Assembly: GCA_030141605.1 (NCBI GenBank)
Contig: JAQGDQ010000644.1
Location: 1 to 64,000 of the forward strand
Length of the DNA stretch: 64,000 nucleotides
From: Tubiluchus corallicola
Taxonomy: Eukaryota > Priapulida > Priapulimorpha > Priapulimorphida > Tubiluchidae
Direction of reading: 5' to 3'
Shown here: positions 1-24,135 of the stretch, in pieces
Position numbering within the stretch: the stretch's first letter is position 1
How the letters are laid out: each line of letters begins with the position of its first letter
Program-made: the position numbers and the translations under genes
Notes under the pieces: model-generated
What the model was told of the DNA's origin: nothing
Database searches by the model: none
The model's input: the letters and a program-made list of their open reading frames with translations, nothing else

Positions 1-519
1 AATAACACGTTTCAGCATGAAATTATAAGATTTAATTTCTCTTTTGACAGAATGACGACTTTATGTTTTATTAAAGCAACACTGATGGCTACGAACGTAA
101 AAAAAAGAAAGCACACATATATTTAGTTTATACATCTAAATTTCAGATAGTGAAGTGGCTAGTAGAACTTTGCTAAAAAAAACAAGCAGGTCTGACATTA
201 CATTGACTATTATTAATTGTACTTGGCATATGAGAAATACGGCAAGTATAACTTAATTTAGACTTGGTTCTACAGTATAAAACTCACAAAGCAGCTGCAG
301 CTAACTTGACACGCGGAAAAAATGAGGGGACGTTGATTAGCTGGCAATTTACGATTAGCTATCGACGACTCCCCAAATTAGTTGAATAACTAAATACACG
401 TTAGACGCAGGTTCCAGACACTCAAGCAAGACTGTTCTCTGAGATTCTAGAATTTTCCGGTAACAGACAATCCCGCAGTCCAGTGAATGAACAAGCTTTT
501 TTTATTGTCTATGTTCTGG

Positions 520-625
520 TTGGGCGGCCGAGTGGTTTAGATTTCGGACTGTAATCACGCAGTCGTGAGTTCGATACTAGCGGCTGCTTACGTCAGAGCG
601 TACACCCTAAAATTACACATAAATA
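520..625 (+). mobile_element. tRNA-derived SINE-like element
   Basis: The sequence reads like a degenerate tRNA: GGCGGCCGAGTGGTTTAG resembles the 5' part with an A box, and GAGTTCGATAC about 45 bases on matches a Pol III B box (GGTTCRANNC). The tail TACGTCAGAGCG resembles that of a similar element at about 42970-43100. A functional tRNA is unlikely because the acceptor stem cannot be closed by eye. No poly-A tail or target duplication could be fixed. Confidence 0.4.
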
Positions 626-665
626 ACGAATAACATTTAGAAATGTTATTCGTTATTTGTGTGAT
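615..665. repeat. Near-perfect hairpin with 2-nt loop
   Basis: The left arm (615-638) and right arm (641-664) pair over 18 uninterrupted bases plus further matches (about 22 of 24), with only AG between them. The core is AATAACGAATAACATTT facing AAATGTTATTCGTTATT. It lies directly after the SINE-like element and could be the end of a small transposon or a snap-back duplication. Confidence 0.75.
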
Positions 666-871
666 GTGTAAGTCGCTAAGTAACCGTTAGTACTAATGAT
701 GTCTGTTAAAGGAGGAACGGTAAATAAATCTTGTGTTTGTCTTTCTTTTGCACCAAGCAAGTTACTTGAGTATACCTGTAAATATAAATTAAAAGGAACT
801 TATAATTACTGCATTTCGTATACACAGTACACTTACTTGCATGCTCTCATTCCAAAAATTTGTTTTTTTAG

Positions 872-933
872 TCCAACACAGACGTGATATATGGCTGGAT
901 TACTGCGGAAAGAAGAGCCAAATTGTTCGATGG
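872..933 (+). CDS. Gene 1 exon: DOMON-1 core strand
   Basis: Follows TTTTTTTAG and ends GATGG before GTATGT. It enters at phase 0 and leaves at phase 2, 62 bases long. It encodes DVIYGWITAERRAKLFDG and is the same length and phase as 4172-4233 in the second module. Confidence 0.75.
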
Positions 934-3900
934 GTATGTGTCGTCATCATGGTGATAATAACAATAATTAGTGATATCCGTTCTGCTCTCTTATGTGCTA
1001 CCCAGTAAATAAGCCTTTTCACAGTTTAGCTATGCGCACGCGCAGTTTCTGCAGATCAAAGATTAAGTGTACCGCAACAACGCGTCTTAACCACGACTGT
1101 CGCGTGACATGTGGGCAAAGCAAAGCCGTCTGCCGCATCAGTTCAGTAACTTCAGTTGTTTTACGTGGACATTACATAATTATGAAAAAACTTGTGTGTA
1201 GAGTGATTTACTAGCAGGATCTTGCTTGAGAACAAGAACAAATGAACTAGGCAAGGTTGTAGCTAGCTGTTAAAACTTTTACTATTACAACAGCATGGGC
1301 TGCGAGGCCTTGTCAAGTGTACACAAAAACGTTGTCTGGTACACTTAATCTTTGACCTTTTCACGATCATAGTCAATCGCTGGAACGGTGAAAAGGCTTA
1401 TAAATAACTATCAGTTACTTTATTATGGATAAGAATAAAACTTTCATTGTTTTTTGCAGTTTTTTGACAGGATACTCACATCCTGTAATTGACGATGATC
1501 AGACGGACAGCATTATTCCAATTTTAGCAAAGCAAGAAAATGGGATGCAAACAATTGAATTCAAAAAGCGTATTTTTGCCACTACAGCTCAAGACATTGG
1601 TCTAATCAATACTTACTTGGTTTTTCCTCACCAGCCTACAGGATTTGACGATGACACAAACCGAATCTCAACCAGACAGGGACTGGGACATGTAGTAAAC
1701 CCCGTAGTGGGGCAGCACTTGCTAGGTCCCTTGCCAGCACCCCCAACAGCAGCAGATGATGGTACGTGAAAAACTGCAGTCTCCATTGCGTTAATGTAGA
1801 TAAACTAATTTTAGTTTCAATTTTTATAAAAAATGAAAACCATAAGACAAAATAAAGGTTATTACTAACAACGCCACAAGATATTTTGCTTTAGGGGAAT
1901 TCTTGTAGCGTGAAAATGCCTGTCTTGTGACGTTTTAAAATTGACAAATGAATGATGTGGTTTCTAGAACATAACGTGAGCATTCCAGCACAAATATTTT
2001 CTCGGGTAACGTATTTTTCTAGAATCGTCCTATTATTTTACCATCAAGGAAAACATAACATGTTCCAACTTATGAATACAGAGATCGCAACCAGCGGGGG
2101 TCCACCTCGCCAATTAGCTCTCTTTTTGTCTTCCCTCCTGTATTACTATTATTATTTTTATTTTCTCCAGCCGTACAAAATTTCTGCAACTAAAATTTGT
2201 CTAGCAGTGGTACAGAGACATTATAGTGGTGAAACATTATGTTTGAGTAATAGTTGTGTAGACGTACAGTGCCTGGAAAGATTAGAAACAGTCAGATTTA
2301 TCAGTTTCAAGCCAAAAATCTCTCTCAGCCAGGTAGATAACATGAGCTGAGTCTTCAAGTTAACAAAAACCTCGTCTGTCCCAAGGTAATTAGTTTCCTG
2401 TTTTCTTAATCATGGGTAAAGATTTTATACTGTTACGAGAGATTGCCAAATGCTACTATTGCATTAATGTTCATTAAGGTTGAACATTCAGTATTTGGCA
2501 GACCTCTTTAATTGTTATTCACAGTTTATCTAGGGTACCTAACTAACTTATGTTGTTTAAACCTTATTGCTTATATAAGTCTTTTAGACTGATCACTTAT
2601 AATGTCTCGTATGATCTTATTACGTAAAGGTTTTATACAGGATTCCTGTACCAAATTTTCTTGGTACTAACTAAATTTTTCCAGTACTCAATTTTCCTAG
2701 CACCAAACCTGTTCCGTACCATTTTTACCTTGTACCAGATTTACCTGTACCAAAAATACTTGATAAAACTCCGCCAGTATTGTATTAAATTTTACTAATA
2801 CAACTTTTTCCCATTTGCTACAATTTCGACATTCCAAAAATTCAAAGCAGCAAATTTTCTCAGTACCAAAATGTCCTCGTACCAAAATTACTAGGACCAA
2901 ATTTACTAGAAGCAAATTTTCCACGTTTTTCGGTATGTTTAACATGCTGTAAACATTTACAGCAAGAGAGTTTGTGAGAATGTGTGTTACGTCATCATGT
3001 TGGGCTTGGTTGGCTTGCTGTCTCGGCATATTATTATTTTGTATCATTATGTTAATTGTGTTTACAAAATTACTCTGTTAGCATTGATACTAAACAATAG
3101 TGAACACTTAGTAAACTGTTACCAAATACTACACCATATGAAAGTTTGCACAACACTAAGAACTATTAGATGAGGTAAAAAGCAAACTTGGATTTTTTAT
3201 TCCCGGGCAGGACAGCTTGTACATTTTTAAGACTATGCAACCTGACATGCAGTACCAATCAGGATTCAGTATCAGATCAAAGTGTTAAAAACGCAATACC
3301 TTTTCATTTCAGTTACTTCACCTGTTTACGGTGGACCAGTGGCTGCTAATGGCAATTTTGAATGCGAAGGCTATTGGGCGTATCCAGAAAATTGCCTTAA
3401 AGTAGCATCCTTCTCTGATCCCAGATGTACGTCTAGTCCTTGTTGCCGCTATACAGCTCGATGGAGATATGACGATGCTACCCAGACTGTTACCTTTACT
3501 ATTTCTGCAGAAAGGAATAAGTGGGTTGGCATTGGTTTTTCCAAGGACAAACGGATGGTATTCAATAATGTTGTTTTACAAGATAGGTGACAACTGTTAG
3601 TTGGCAAACTTATTAATTGTTCAGTTGAATGCTATCTTTACACAGTTGATCACTAAAAACTAGCTAGCTAGCTTTACACACAAGCTATATGTGGTAATAA
3701 GTTGATGAGAAGGTATACCACTTTAAAAGCTGTCTCAACAAGAAGCAGTCTTGTGATTAAAAATTGTTTAATTCTTCGGTTCTAACGTTTCGACAATTAG
3801 CGTTTGTCAAAATCAAAGTGCTTGGAAAATTTTTGCATAGCTTTTGCGTATATACAAACTTAACAGAGATAATACTAGATACTACTTCTTTATATACTAG

Positions 3901-5097
3901 ATATTATAATTAAAGTAGTTCGCATAAAAATAGTTTAAAAAGTATCATTACCGTCAGCAACTAATGAAAAATTAGAACAGCCTGATTTACACAAAATGTC
4001 TGATCCAGGACAATCGTGTCTAAAACACTAGCAATCATCAGCAGTAACAGCAACCTTTGTTCTAAATGCTACTTAACGTTTGCAAATTACTCATTAAAAA
4101 TGATTTCGCAATTTTATATAAAATAGTTAATCCAAATTTCTCGCATCTTACAGTCTTGCATTTTTTTAAAGGCGGGCACTGATGTAGTTTACGGATGGAT
4201 AACGGACGCAGGCACAGTCAAACTATATGACAGGTACGCATCTATACAAACTGTGGACTATCGAAAAATAGATCTCTCTGAAATGGCTGGTTTTTTCTTT
4301 TGCATAATTTAGTCAACTAATTCACAACTCACGGTCCATGAAAATTGCAATGGAATTGATTAAACTAATTTTTAATAGGACGAAATGTTGTTACTAGTGC
4401 CAAGTCCACTTTTGTAAGTATTCTAACCCTAAAACAAAATTTTGCCAACAATGTCAGCCCACGACTGGACGTCTGTTTACAGTTGCTCCTTTTTTCAGCT
4501 ATGCCGCTAGATATGGACCTCCGTCTCGTGAGGAGGGACAGACTGACAGCGTTATGCTTTTGGGAGCATCATTGGATGGTGACATACAAACCATAGAATT
4601 TCGCAAATCAATTCTGAGTTATGATGATAAAGACATGGATCTGATGGACACGTTTCTGGTATTTCCTCACCGTCCCGGGGGTTACAACAGCGAGAGAGAG
4701 TCGATATTTATACATGAACGAGGCATCAACAACCCTGTCGTCGATGACGAGTTCAAAGTCAACTTTTTTCCTTGTTTTGTTCAAGCAACAGCATCCTCTC
4801 CGCCTGTTCCTGATATACCTCAGCCCATTAGTGATCAACGAGGTATTTAACATTATACGTGCAAAACATATCTGCAGTTTGTGTCGCTGTTGCTATTGTT
4901 GTTGTCGTCTTCGTCATCATCGTCATTATCGTTGTCACTGTCACTGTCACTGTCGCTCCGGCTATGGTCGGTGTTGCAGTTGCTGTTCCTATTGCTTCCT
5001 ACAACTGCTGCTGGTTGTTGTTGTTGGTGGTGGTGTTGTTGTTGTTGGTGGTGGTGGTGGTGATGGTGTTGTTGTTGTTGTTGTTGTTGTTGCGTTG

Positions 5098-5158
<61 letters not shown>

Positions 5159-5189
5159 GCTGTTGTTGTTGTTGTTGCTGTTGTTGTTG

Positions 5190-5245
<56 letters not shown>

Positions 5246-5255
5246 GTTATTGTTG

Positions 5256-5347
<92 letters not shown>

Positions 5348-8281
5348 AATATTAATATTATTATTGTTATTGTTATTATTATTATTGCTGCTGCAACTGC
5401 TGCTGCTGTTGCTATTGTTGATGATGGTGGTGGCAGCGGTTGTGGGCACTGATGGTGTTCTTGTTGGCGTTGTCGTTGTCGTTGTTGTTGCTACTGCTGC
5501 TGATGCTGTAGTTGTTTTTTTGTTTTTGCTGTTCCTCTTGTCCTTGCTTTTGTTTTTGATGATCTAAAAATATTTTCTTTCTTTCTGTAAATTTACTAGG
5601 TGAACTAATTGGAACACTCAGCACGAACGCCTACAATGTTAAAGGAGACGTCTACATATTGGACGAGAGTCGTATTATGATCGTTGGAATGAATTATGCA
5701 CATCGTTTTGCACCACGTAATAAATTTTTACTATTTTCATGATAATCAGCTATTACACAATGACAAGTTTGTCAAGTAAGCGTGAGTTACTTGAGGTAGC
5801 CTATAGGAGCGCTTCGTCTACTGTTTATTCAATTGCGCACTAAAACGTTTTTTCTGACTCCCAGTCTTAATTGGACCCTAGCAATGATGCATTAAACTAG
5901 GCCTGCTAAATTCTAAAAAGGTCTAAAGATGTCTCGTTGGTGGATATATTTCCTGCTTGTTAATAGAATTACATACGCTGTTTTGTTTCTCAGCCTTTCA
6001 GTCTTACATGTGTCTATCATCAGTAGTGAGAGATCTATTTAAATAGATAAAATATCAAAATACAAGGTTGTAAATATATTTTTGATTTTCTAATTAAAGG
6101 GCAAAAAGTTTAGATTTGATCATTTACTTTGATAAAGTTTAGATAGTGCGTTGATAATTTATTCCATACCTTGCTTTTTCCCATAATATCAGATATTAAT
6201 TTCGTACTACAACTATAATGTTTTGTTTACTTTGTTGATTTAGTTGTTTACTGGTATGCCGGATTCTATGGAGATAGATCGGAACTAAGCCCAAGCCAAG
6301 CTACTAAGTCGCTCGTTGATGGATGCGTCGGATACTGGGGTCAGCAGATCTACAATGAAAATGGAAAGTACGTATTTTATTTGTTTAATCGCTGGTTAAT
6401 TAAAAGATCAGAGATACACAGTCATGTGCGTACTGACGTCAAGCTTCTGTGAAAACTACTATCACACTAAAAATTTGAAAGAGTGGGTGATGTAAGGCTC
6501 TGCAACGACAGCGATTTTGCTTATGCTCCAGTGATGAAAGAAACCTGTTTTCGCTTCGTTTTCTTGTTTTACATACGGAAGGTGAAGTAAGATAAGCTAA
6601 AGTAAGCTAAGGTAAGGTAAGGTAAGGTAATGTAAGGTAAAGTAACGTAAAGCAACGTATGGTAAGGCTAGGCAAGGCAAGACAAAGTAAGACAAGACAC
6701 GCCACGTCAAGCCAAGCCAAGGCAAGGCAAGGCAAGGCAAGAAGGCAAGGTAAGACAAGACAAAGCAAGACAAGACAAGACCAGACAAGGCGAGACGAGA
6801 CGAGACGAGACGAGACGAGACGAGGCGAGGCGAGGCGAGGCGAGGCGAAGCGTGACGAGACCAGACGTGACCAGACCAGACCAGACCAGACCAGACCAGA
6901 CCAGACCAGACCAGACCAGACCAGACCAGACCAGACCAGACCAGACCAGACCAGACCAGACCAGACCAGACAAGACAAGACAAGACAAGACAAGACAAGT
7001 TAAGGCAAGGCAAGGCAAGGCAAGACAAGACAAGACAAGGCAAGGCAAGACAAGGCAAGACAAGACAAGACAAGACAAGACAAGACAAGACAAGACAAGA
7101 CAAGACAAGACAAGACAAGACAAGACAAGACAAGACAAGACAATGCAAGACAAGACAAGACAAGGCAAGGCAAGACAAGACAAGACAAGACAAGAAAAGG
7201 CGAGACGAGGCGAGACGAGACGAGACGAGGCGAGGCGAGGCGAGGCGAGGCGAGGCGAGGCGAGACGAGACGAGACGAGACGAGACGAGACGAGACGAGA
7301 CGAGACGAGAAGAGACAAGACAAGACAAGACAAGACAAGTTAAGGCAAGACGAGACGAGACGAGACGAGACGAGACGAGCGAGACGAGACGAGACGAGCG
7401 AGACGAGACGAGACGAGACGAGACGAGACGAGACGAGACGAGACGAGACGAGACGAGACGAGACAAGACAAGACAAGACAAGACAAGACAAGTTAATTAT
7501 AAACTTCGACAGTCATTTCAATTTTTATTGCAAAAAAAACAACTTTTATTGCAAAATTCTCATATTAATACTTTAGTTCAGAAAAAACTATTGTATAGAT
7601 AAAATGTAGACGAAACACCAATTAATTTATTAGTTCTATCCTTTTAAGTATTCACAAACTCTGTGCTTTTATGAGGTACAATTTACTTCCTAGTCTTAGT
7701 ACCTCTACACTCTTACTATGTCACCTTTTTCTTTTATTGGTTTAATTATTATTATGTGAAATTTTGGTCTCTTATGACTCAAAGTTCAGCTCCTATTTGC
7801 TGCAGTTGTGTTATGTGTACTTGAATGTTTTATAATTGAGACGAAAATAAATTTTATCTACATATCTATCTATCTACTATAGTTCTACTTCTAGAATTAT
7901 AGTTTGTTTCGAAAAAACAAGAAGTTGGGTGTAAACTGTTATGCATTTATGTTATACTGCAATTGCATAATGAGTGCGCATGTTTTTTGCAGTTTTGATA
8001 AAATCAACTATCCATACGAGAATGAGAACATCATTCTTACCATCCCTCCAGAACTTGTCAACCTAGGCTACGACACAAAACGCATGCAGTGGTTGTCCTT
8101 ATGGTGTGAAGACTTCCTTATTGACTTTGGCAGCGTGAAGAAGCCAAACGGTTCCAAACCAAGAAACCTTGTCGTAAATGCGGAACAAGTGTTCGCTCCG
8201 GGTGAAACTTGCAATACCGCACCTTTCCAATGTTCGAACGGCCAAGGTTGTGAAGTTTACGAGAGACTCACCTGTTGCTAA
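872..8281 (+). CDS. Skeletor-like DOMON-DOMON-DM13 protein (5' partial, 8 exons visible)
   Basis: Exons: 872-933, 1460-1761, 3313-3557, 4172-4233, 4499-4842, 5600-5716, 6244-6367, 7993-8281. They join in frame into 514 residues ending at TAA; the 5' end is missing. Order of domains: end of a first DOMON (residues about 1-95, starting with DVIYGWIT and LFDG), a complete second DOMON (about 120-300, with WVGIGFS and DVVYGWIT), then a DM13 domain (about 340-480, with GTLST, VKGDVYILDE and LSLWCEDFLIDFG). The tail is cysteine-rich. This arrangement is that of the Skeletor family, whose DOMON parts are thought to bind haem or sugar and whose DM13 domain has a proposed redox cysteine in the WLSLWC motif. 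No membrane segment is visible in the tail, so secretion is inferred. The two DOMON modules have matching exons and phases, so one arose by internal duplication. Introns carry large microsatellites. The gene converges on the receptor gene at 9986-22838. Confidence 0.85.
1009..1401 (+). mobile_element. Inverted-repeat MITE, family 1, copy 1
   Basis: Ends ATAAGCCTTTTCACAGTTTA and CGGTGAAAAGGCTTAT. About 390 bases with the family interior (GGCAAAGCAAAGCCGTCTGC, CTAGCAGGATCTTGC, CACTTAATCTTTGACC). It lies in the intron between the first two visible exons of gene 1. The frame at 993-1214 is part of it. Confidence 0.88.
1460..1761 (+). CDS. Gene 1 exon: end of DOMON-1 and linker
   Basis: Acceptor TTTTTGCAG at 1459; donor GATG before GTACGT. 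It enters at phase 2 and leaves at phase 1. It carries QTDSI, MQTIEFKKRI, DIGLINTYLVFPHQP and a proline-rich linker, closely matching 4499-4842. Confidence 0.8.
1762..3312 (+). other. Gene 1 intron with a GTACCAAA-type degenerate array
   Basis: No exon seen. About 2635-2935 holds a loose 10-14 base repeat around GTACCAAATTT / TTTTCCTGTACCA, similar in style to the TGTGCCATTTTTCC arrays in gene 4. The rest is AT-rich, including a short ATT run near 2140. Confidence 0.6.
3313..3557 (+). CDS. Gene 1 exon: start of DOMON-2
   Basis: Acceptor TTTCAG at 3312, donor ATG before GTATTC at 3558. The open frame runs on to 3590, but using the earlier donor puts KDKRM directly before AGTDVVYGWIT of the next exon in phase 0, as DOMON alignment requires. 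It has several cysteines (CEGYW, ENC, CTSSPCC), then RWRYDDATQTVTFTISA. Confidence 0.75.
3558..4171 (+). other. Gene 1 intron
   Basis: No exon is visible. Around 3775-3825 is a motif (AACGTTTCGACAATTAGCG then TTTGTCAAAATC) of the kind often seen at the ends of retroelements, but nothing else supports an element here. Confidence 0.5.
4172..4233 (+). CDS. Gene 1 exon: DOMON-2 core strand
   Basis: Acceptor TTAAAG at 4171, donor GACAG before GTACGC. 62 bases, phase 0 to 2, encoding AGTDVVYGWITDAGTVKLYD. Too short for most ORF callers; found by homology to 872-933. Confidence 0.75.
4499..4842 (+). CDS. Gene 1 exon: end of DOMON-2 and linker
   Basis: Acceptor TTTTTTCAG at 4498, donor CGAG before GTATTT. 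Phase 2 to 1. It contains YGPPSREEGQTDS, GDIQTIEFRKSI, DTFLVFPHRPGG and a proline-rich linker toward the DM13 domain. Confidence 0.8.
4900..5560. repeat. GTT/ATT trinucleotide microsatellite
   Basis: Long GTT-rich (about 5010-5195) and ATT-rich (about 5190-5390) arrays with interruptions fill nearly the whole intron between 4842 and 5600. The long poly-Asn, poly-Leu, poly-Cys and poly-Val open frames in this stretch are products of the repeat and not genes. Confidence 0.95.
5600..5716 (+). CDS. Gene 1 exon: DM13 domain, first part
   Basis: Acceptor TTTACTAG at 5599, donor CACCAC before GTAATA. Phase 1 to 1. It encodes GELIGTLSTNAYNVKGDV, YILDESRIMIVGMNYAHRF, the typical opening of a DM13 domain. 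Confidence 0.75.
6244..6367 (+). CDS. Gene 1 exon: DM13 domain, middle
   Basis: Acceptor TGATTTAG at 6243, donor GGAAA before GTACGT. Phase 1 to 2. It encodes VYWYAGFYGDRSE and GCVGYWGQQIYNENG. Missed by simple ORF scans; needed to join the flanking DM13 parts in frame. Confidence 0.7.
6583..7495. repeat. Pentanucleotide array in homogeneous blocks
   Basis: About 0.9 kb of 5-base units on a purine-rich strand, arranged in runs of one variant at a time: TAAGG, CAAGG, CAAGA, CGAGA/CGAGG, then at least 18 tandem CCAGA (about 6862-6970), then CAAGA, CGAGG and CGAGA again. The unit lacks stop codons in several frames on both strands, which creates spurious ORFs of up to 294 codons. It sits in the last intron of gene 1. 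Confidence 0.95.
7993..8281 (+). CDS. Gene 1 last exon: DM13 end, cysteine tail, stop
   Basis: Acceptor TTTTTTGCAG at 7992 at phase 2. It encodes FDKINYPYENENIILTIPPE, MQWLSLWCEDFLIDFGSV and a Cys-rich tail ending in LTCC and TAA at 8279-8281. The WCEDF cysteine is the conserved DM13 cysteine. Confidence 0.85.
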
Positions 8282-8458
8282 TGGCTCTGCGTAAGATTTA
8301 AAATACCGCGATAACCTTGCGTTGTGATTACTGGTCATTTTCGCAGCGCCATTAATTTTTATTTTTAGCAGTATGTCATTGTTGAAATGCGGTGATTAAG
8401 CCCTGCGTCATGAAATTAGCATACCTGTATCTTAAGGTGGACATTGTTGCATATAGTC

Positions 8459-8464
8459 AATAAA
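8459..8464 (+). terminator. Possible polyadenylation signal of gene 1
   Basis: AATAAA about 180 bases after the gene 1 stop. Another lies at 8593-8598. Confidence 0.45.
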
Positions 8465-9441
8465 TCAAGCAAATTATACTTTAAACCTATGCGTTGATCC
8501 AAAAATGACAACATTCCCCGCGGACTTGAACGGTAGCGGAATAATTCATGGGGGGAAGACTAAATTACTAAATACACCTATGCTTGAGTTCAAATAAAAG
8601 CTGCTCGCTAAGCATTCCCTGCTTAGTGCAAGTCAGAACCAGTGTAGAGTTACAGATTGAAATCTAGACATTTTGTGGTTTGGCCCAGTTTGATTTCAAA
8701 AATTCCATTATTAATTAATATCCTTGAAATTACGGTTATATGTTATTAATAAATCATCCACGGATAATATGTCTTACACTTTTACAAACAATTATTCTTT
8801 TTGTAACTATTAATAATTAGTTAGTAATAATTATTATTACTGTAATGCGAGCAAACTAACACTTGGAAACGTTGGATAGATTGATGAACTCAGTTCTGAA
8901 CAAATAGATTTTGTTAAAATTATTGTTATAATAAACGTGTAGGTAGGATTATTTACTAAACAATGCATTCGAAATGACCATTGTTGTGCTTAACAATGGC
9001 CCCTGAATTCGGCACTGTTAATGAACTCTGTGCGATGTTTGTTACCAAGAATAAATGGTATACTAAATACCAAAAACTGTCCTCTTATTAATTATTATAA
9101 TGGCTGTTATAAATTTGTTTTCTGGTCATCTGTTTATACTACTCATACAGGCATCGTAGGCGTGTCATTTGTAACTTTGGTTGAGCAGTCTGGTTTGGAT
9201 ATGAAAATATTTCTTTTTGAACATGCCTTATGGTTTTTATGCATGTGGTCCGAACGCTTTGCGACGTTTTTGCCAAGTATGGGTCACCCAAACAACATCA
9301 GTATATAAATCACAAATGCAATTACATATATAATGTTTCCAAATTGTTAGTGAGGGTTGAATTAAAAGAAATATTAGTAAAAAGTTATACAGAGGAAAAA
9401 TAGAGCAATGGACTACGAAATGACTGTTTTTTTGTAATTAA

Positions 9442-9447
9442 TTTATT
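9442..9447 (-). terminator. Possible polyadenylation signal of gene 2
   Basis: TTTATT on the plus strand is AATAAA on the minus strand, about 540 bases past the gene 2 stop. Confidence 0.35.
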
Positions 9448-9985
9448 TTCTTAATTAACTTTATTAACTGAAAAATCTTATAACAAGATTCATGTTTATG
9501 ACATGTATTTTAAATTATTTACATATATCTTAAATGCAATTCATTAACACAGATTCTGTTCTGTGATGGTTTTGCTTATGATTCGCTTCATAAAGCAAGA
9601 TCGAGAAAACGCTTTCATTTTTCATTTAACAGTCTGAAATATGAACAGCAAGACTATTTAAACATTTTACTGCAATATGAATGTAACCCAATTCTCTGAA
9701 CTTTTGAAACAGACAAAAGCATTACACTTGTTTAATGTAGGACATAAATTTAGAGCAATACATTATTTTCACGAGTTCCACTTCGAATGCGTTTGTCTAC
9801 CAACGTATTATTAGAGGATTTCTGTCTAGGTCATAAAATTAAAATTCTTGCATAGACTTGACTTGATTCAATATGCAGAAATGATCGCGTAGAATGATAA
9901 ATGATAATTCCAAATACATTTATGAAAATTAAGAAACTCTTTAAACAAACATTAAAAACTGAAGTACATACATCACAAGTTGACA

Positions 9986-22838
<12,853 letters not shown>

Positions 22839-23950
22839 TATGCAGACACCTGCTAATAAAAAAGTATCAATTCCACAGACGGTTTAACTCCAGCAGAATT
22901 TTTCCACGCGCATATAATGTTATAGCCATTTAAACATTTAGAAATATGTCCATGTAGCAAAGAACCTCATATCTAAGTGCTTCATTCCGTATTTCAGGTA
23001 ACCTATATATAACTAACGTTTTGCAATTTCACATGCGTAATTTATCTTGCGAATTGGTTTGTCTTTTGCAGACGAATAAATTTAAATTAGGCTTCCTGTC
23101 CAATTAACTTTGCAGATATCTCTAAATGTCACTAAATGTTTTACTAAATGTTTTTAAAAGCTTTCTTTTAACAAAGCTGTTCACAGTATACATAACTCTG
23201 TCATACCGAGCTTCTGATGCTATTCGATATAGTAACCGTGGCTTCCGGGTTTCAAGGATGCGCCCGCCGTTGTATAAGCTGCTATCATAAAACAATTTCT
23301 ATACTAAAACACGAACCGAAGAGCACCTGTTTAGCGCGAAAATGTCGAATTCTAGGATTTAGAATGTCATACTATGCTCGTTCGTATCATTTACTGCGCA
23401 AAAAATTAGTCCGCCTGCCGATACTGTGCGCGTCCACAGAGATTGCAGAAATTATCTCTGTAATGCAGTACATGGAAGTCTACGCATGTTATAGCAAACG
23501 GTGGAATCATTCCATGCTTAGGTCATAAATAGCTTTTTGAGAAGATACGATTAGTGGAATTGGCGAAACTATTAACTCCAGCTCTTCAAAGAGGTCTCCG
23601 GTTTTCAAATTGTGAATTTCTAATAGCATGAGTATAGTAGCTTTTACACGAACGTACTATTATGCTTAAAATCGATTAGTAGAAATTAGTGTACTTCGTA
23701 ATCGTAGTTAGTAATTAGTGCTTATATATTAGCATTGAACCAAAGTTTATTGTTTCGAATTCATGCTCACTTGCGATATTTTCACCTATTTACTTTCAAA
23801 ACTATGTTTGAATTTAAGAAACCCCAGTTTAAACCAAAGCTATTAATGAATTCGGATTGCTCTTGACTAGCGCTGCGCTCGAGTGTAACTTCCGGATTGC
23901 TAGTGCACTCGAACGCAGCATAATTGTCACTTGACTGGTCCTGTGCAGTT
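22839..23950. other. Likely upstream region of gene 2
   Basis: No coding region recognised. The frame at 23217-23528 (plus) has no familiar motif. At about 23866-23925 lies an inverted pair, GCTGCGCTCGAGTG and CACTCGAACGCAGC, that could fold. Confidence 0.4.
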
Positions 23951-23959
23951 CACACGCCA

Positions 23960-24135
23960 GTAGCAACAAAAACAACAACAACAACAACAACAACAGCAAC
24001 AGAAACAGCCCAACAGCAACAGCCCAATAGCAACAGCAACAGCCCAACAGCAACAGCCCAATAGCAACAGCAACAGCAACAGTAGCGACAGCAGCGACAA
24101 CCGCGACAACGGCGACTACAGCAACAACAGCAAAC
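23960..24135. repeat. CAACAG/CAACAA repeat
   Basis: Tandem CAACAA, then CAACAG with CCCAAT/CCCAAC interruptions forming a higher-order unit of about 30 bases. Cys/Leu ORFs on the minus strand are artefacts. Confidence 0.85.

Larger units (their letters stand above)
1..871. other. Left flank, probably intron of gene 1
   Basis: No coding exon is recognisable here. The exon that should carry the start of the first DOMON module (the counterpart of 3313-3557, ending in a phase-0 donor) was not found, so it probably lies off the left edge. The stretch holds a tRNA-like SINE at about 520-625 and a nearly perfect hairpin at 615-665, both listed separately. The rest is AT-rich and featureless to my eye. 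Confidence 0.5.
8282..9985. other. Intergenic region between convergent genes 1 and 2
   Basis: This holds both 3' untranslated regions. AATAAA occurs on the plus strand at 8459-8464 and 8593-8598, suitable for gene 1. TTTATT at 9442-9447 is an AATAAA on the minus strand, about 540 bases beyond the gene 2 stop. Several small plus frames (such as 9021-9308) have no recognisable content. Confidence 0.6.

Noticed and set aside
520-600. A functional tRNA gene
   Set aside because: A and B box-like words are present, but the arms cannot be paired properly; a SINE explains it better.
3558-3590. Extension of the gene 1 exon to the GTGACA donor after LQDR
   Set aside because: Its phase does not fit the next exon, while the GTATTC donor at 3558 gives correct phase and DOMON alignment.
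4853-5567. Long poly-Asn, poly-Leu, poly-Cys, poly-Val and poly-Ile frames
   Set aside because: They are six-frame readings of the GTT/ATT microsatellite inside a gene 1 intron; splice sites on both sides join real exons around them.
6597-7491. Frames of 114-294 codons on both strands (SSRLVSSRLV, TRQDKTRQDK types)
   Set aside because: The pentanucleotide repeat has no stop in several frames; composition follows the unit exactly.
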